This document shows, piece by piece, positions 63,397-64,000 of a stretch of 64,000 nt of DNA. Each line of letters opens with the position of its first letter. The stretch's first letter is position 1. A program made the position numbers and the translations under genes. Below the pieces are notes generated by a model. That model did no database searches. It saw only the letters and a program-made list of their open reading frames with translations, and was not told where the DNA came from. The stretch comes from Frigidibacter albus (GTDB lineage: Bacteria; Pseudomonadota; Alphaproteobacteria; Rhodobacterales; Rhodobacteraceae): the NCBI RefSeq assembly GCF_009908165.1, contig NZ_JAAAUC010000005.1:248001-312000 (forward strand), given 5' to 3'.

Positions 63397-64000
63397 TTAT
63401 TCCGCGGCCTTGCGGTCCATCGAGAACCACTTGGACACGGTGCTGTCGCCGCGCGTCAGGGTTTTCTCGCCCATCACCCGGTCCGACAGGCCGGCTGCCT
63501 CTTTCACGAACGCCAGCGGGCCGTCCCAGTCGAAATTGCGATAAACTGCGGCAAGATGTGCAAAGGGCGGCGATTGGGCGAAGAGCTGGAAGGTCAGGCG
63601 GTGGCCGGCATAGTCGGAGTTCAGCATGTCGCGGGCGAAGGCCAAGAGCTTGCGGCGGTCATCGGCGACCCATTCGTCATTGATGGTGTAGTACTTGTCC
63701 ATCCAGGGTTTCGTCTCGGGATGGCGGAAGCTGGCGGCGTCGGGCGTGACGCAGATCTGGCCGCCGCAGAGCTCGCGCGCGATGTGCATCATCTCGTGCA
63801 GTTGCGAGCAGGCGAGGACGCGGCCGGTATAGAGCAGCGACTGGTTCGGCATCATCAGGCCAGCCGGCGAGCGCTCGCCAAGGGCGATGGCAGCGGTGAG
63901 GTGGGCGTTGATCCCTTCCCGGTAAACCGCCAGCTGGCTTAGCTTTTCCTGCACCGCCTGCTGTTTGTCGAGCCCGGTCTGGCGCGCGTTGAACAGGGCG
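63397..64000 (-). CDS. HpaB-like FADH2-dependent monooxygenase, C-terminal part (start beyond window)
   Basis: The last 201 codons of a gene that begins right of the window; the frame stays open to base 64000. The residues match the C-terminal helical domain of 4-hydroxyphenylacetate 3-monooxygenase (HpaB) type acyl-CoA-dehydrogenase-fold oxygenases (RETGLDKQ-like start, MMPNQSLLYTGRVLAC, ARELCGGQICVTPD, NSDYAGHRLTFQLFAQ). The usual length is 480-520 residues, so about 60 % is missing. It is the first visible gene of the right-hand operon. An internal ATG or GTG at 63954 is not a true start. Confidence 0.85.
   Translation of the reverse strand, partial: ALFNARQTGLDKQQAVQEKLSQLAVYREGINAHLTAAIALGERSPAGLMMPNQSLLYTGRVLACSQLHEMMHIARELCGGQICVTPDAASFRHPETKPWMDKYYTINDEWVADDRRKLLAFARDMLNSDYAGHRLTFQLFAQSPPFAHLAAVYRNFDWDGPLAFVKEAAGLSDRVMGEKTLTRGDSTVSKWFSMDRKAAE

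Overview
The window is high-GC DNA packed with genes, with short gaps, many ATGA start/stop overlaps, and no tRNA, rRNA, insertion sequence or prophage that I could see. Its gene content points to an alphaproteobacterium of the family Rhodobacteraceae. The pointers are a Rhodobacter-type polyol operon (smoEFGK-smoS-mtlK), the sulfolipid operon sqdBDC, and a methylated-amine cluster of the kind known from Rhodobacter and roseobacter relatives. I would not name a species from this alone. The functional calls come from reading motifs and from memory of the families, not from database searches.

Layout. 1-11,826: a capsule or exopolysaccharide locus. On the minus strand it has an ABC-type capsule exporter (kpsE, kpsT), a short SDR protein, an initiating sugar transferase, a CapD/FlaA1-type nucleotide-sugar dehydratase, UDP-galactopyranose mutase (glf), a GT2 glycosyltransferase, a sulfotransferase-like protein and a GlfT2-like galactofuranosyltransferase cut by the left edge. 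kpsM runs divergently. 11,836-15,093: a very large RTX calcium-binding repeat protein. 15,459-23,546: the sorbitol/mannitol uptake and oxidation operon with its SorC-type regulator and a HAD phosphatase. 23,738-26,625: sqdBDC for sulfoquinovosyl diacylglycerol. 26,710-32,027: a polyamine-type ABC importer (potABCD) with an amidase. 32,308-42,587: mixed genes (gltX, a mini-metallopeptidase, a Tat-exported metallo-beta-lactamase-fold protein, a PfkB kinase, an EEP-fold hydrolase, wrbA, a glycosyltransferase overlapping nadE, and a secreted MORN-repeat protein).

42,754-59,225: the most coherent part, a methylated-amine catabolic island. It carries purU, gmaS, mgsC, mgsB, mgsA, an XRE-cupin regulator, a GlxA-type AraC regulator, mgdA, mgdB, mgdC, mgdD, a DUF1989-GcvT fusion that fits trimethylamine N-oxide demethylase (tdm), a previously easy-to-miss 55-residue membrane protein, and an Amt-type transporter. 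Together these genes would take up ammonium or methylammonium, demethylate TMAO, convert monomethylamine through gamma-glutamylmethylamide and N-methylglutamate to glutamate plus methylene-tetrahydrofolate, and release formate from formyl-tetrahydrofolate. The steps from TMA to TMAO (tmm) and from dimethylamine to monomethylamine (dmmDABC) are not in the window.

59,469-64,000: a LysR regulator and a second catabolic operon of unknown substrate (DUF1028 protein, RidA, flavin reductase, Rieske oxygenase and an HpaB-like flavin monooxygenase cut by the right edge).

Non-coding highlights are two copies of a 160-base palindromic intergenic element, near-identical hairpins at two places in the methylamine island, a promoter-operator candidate in front of smoE, and a long inverted repeat in the amt leader.
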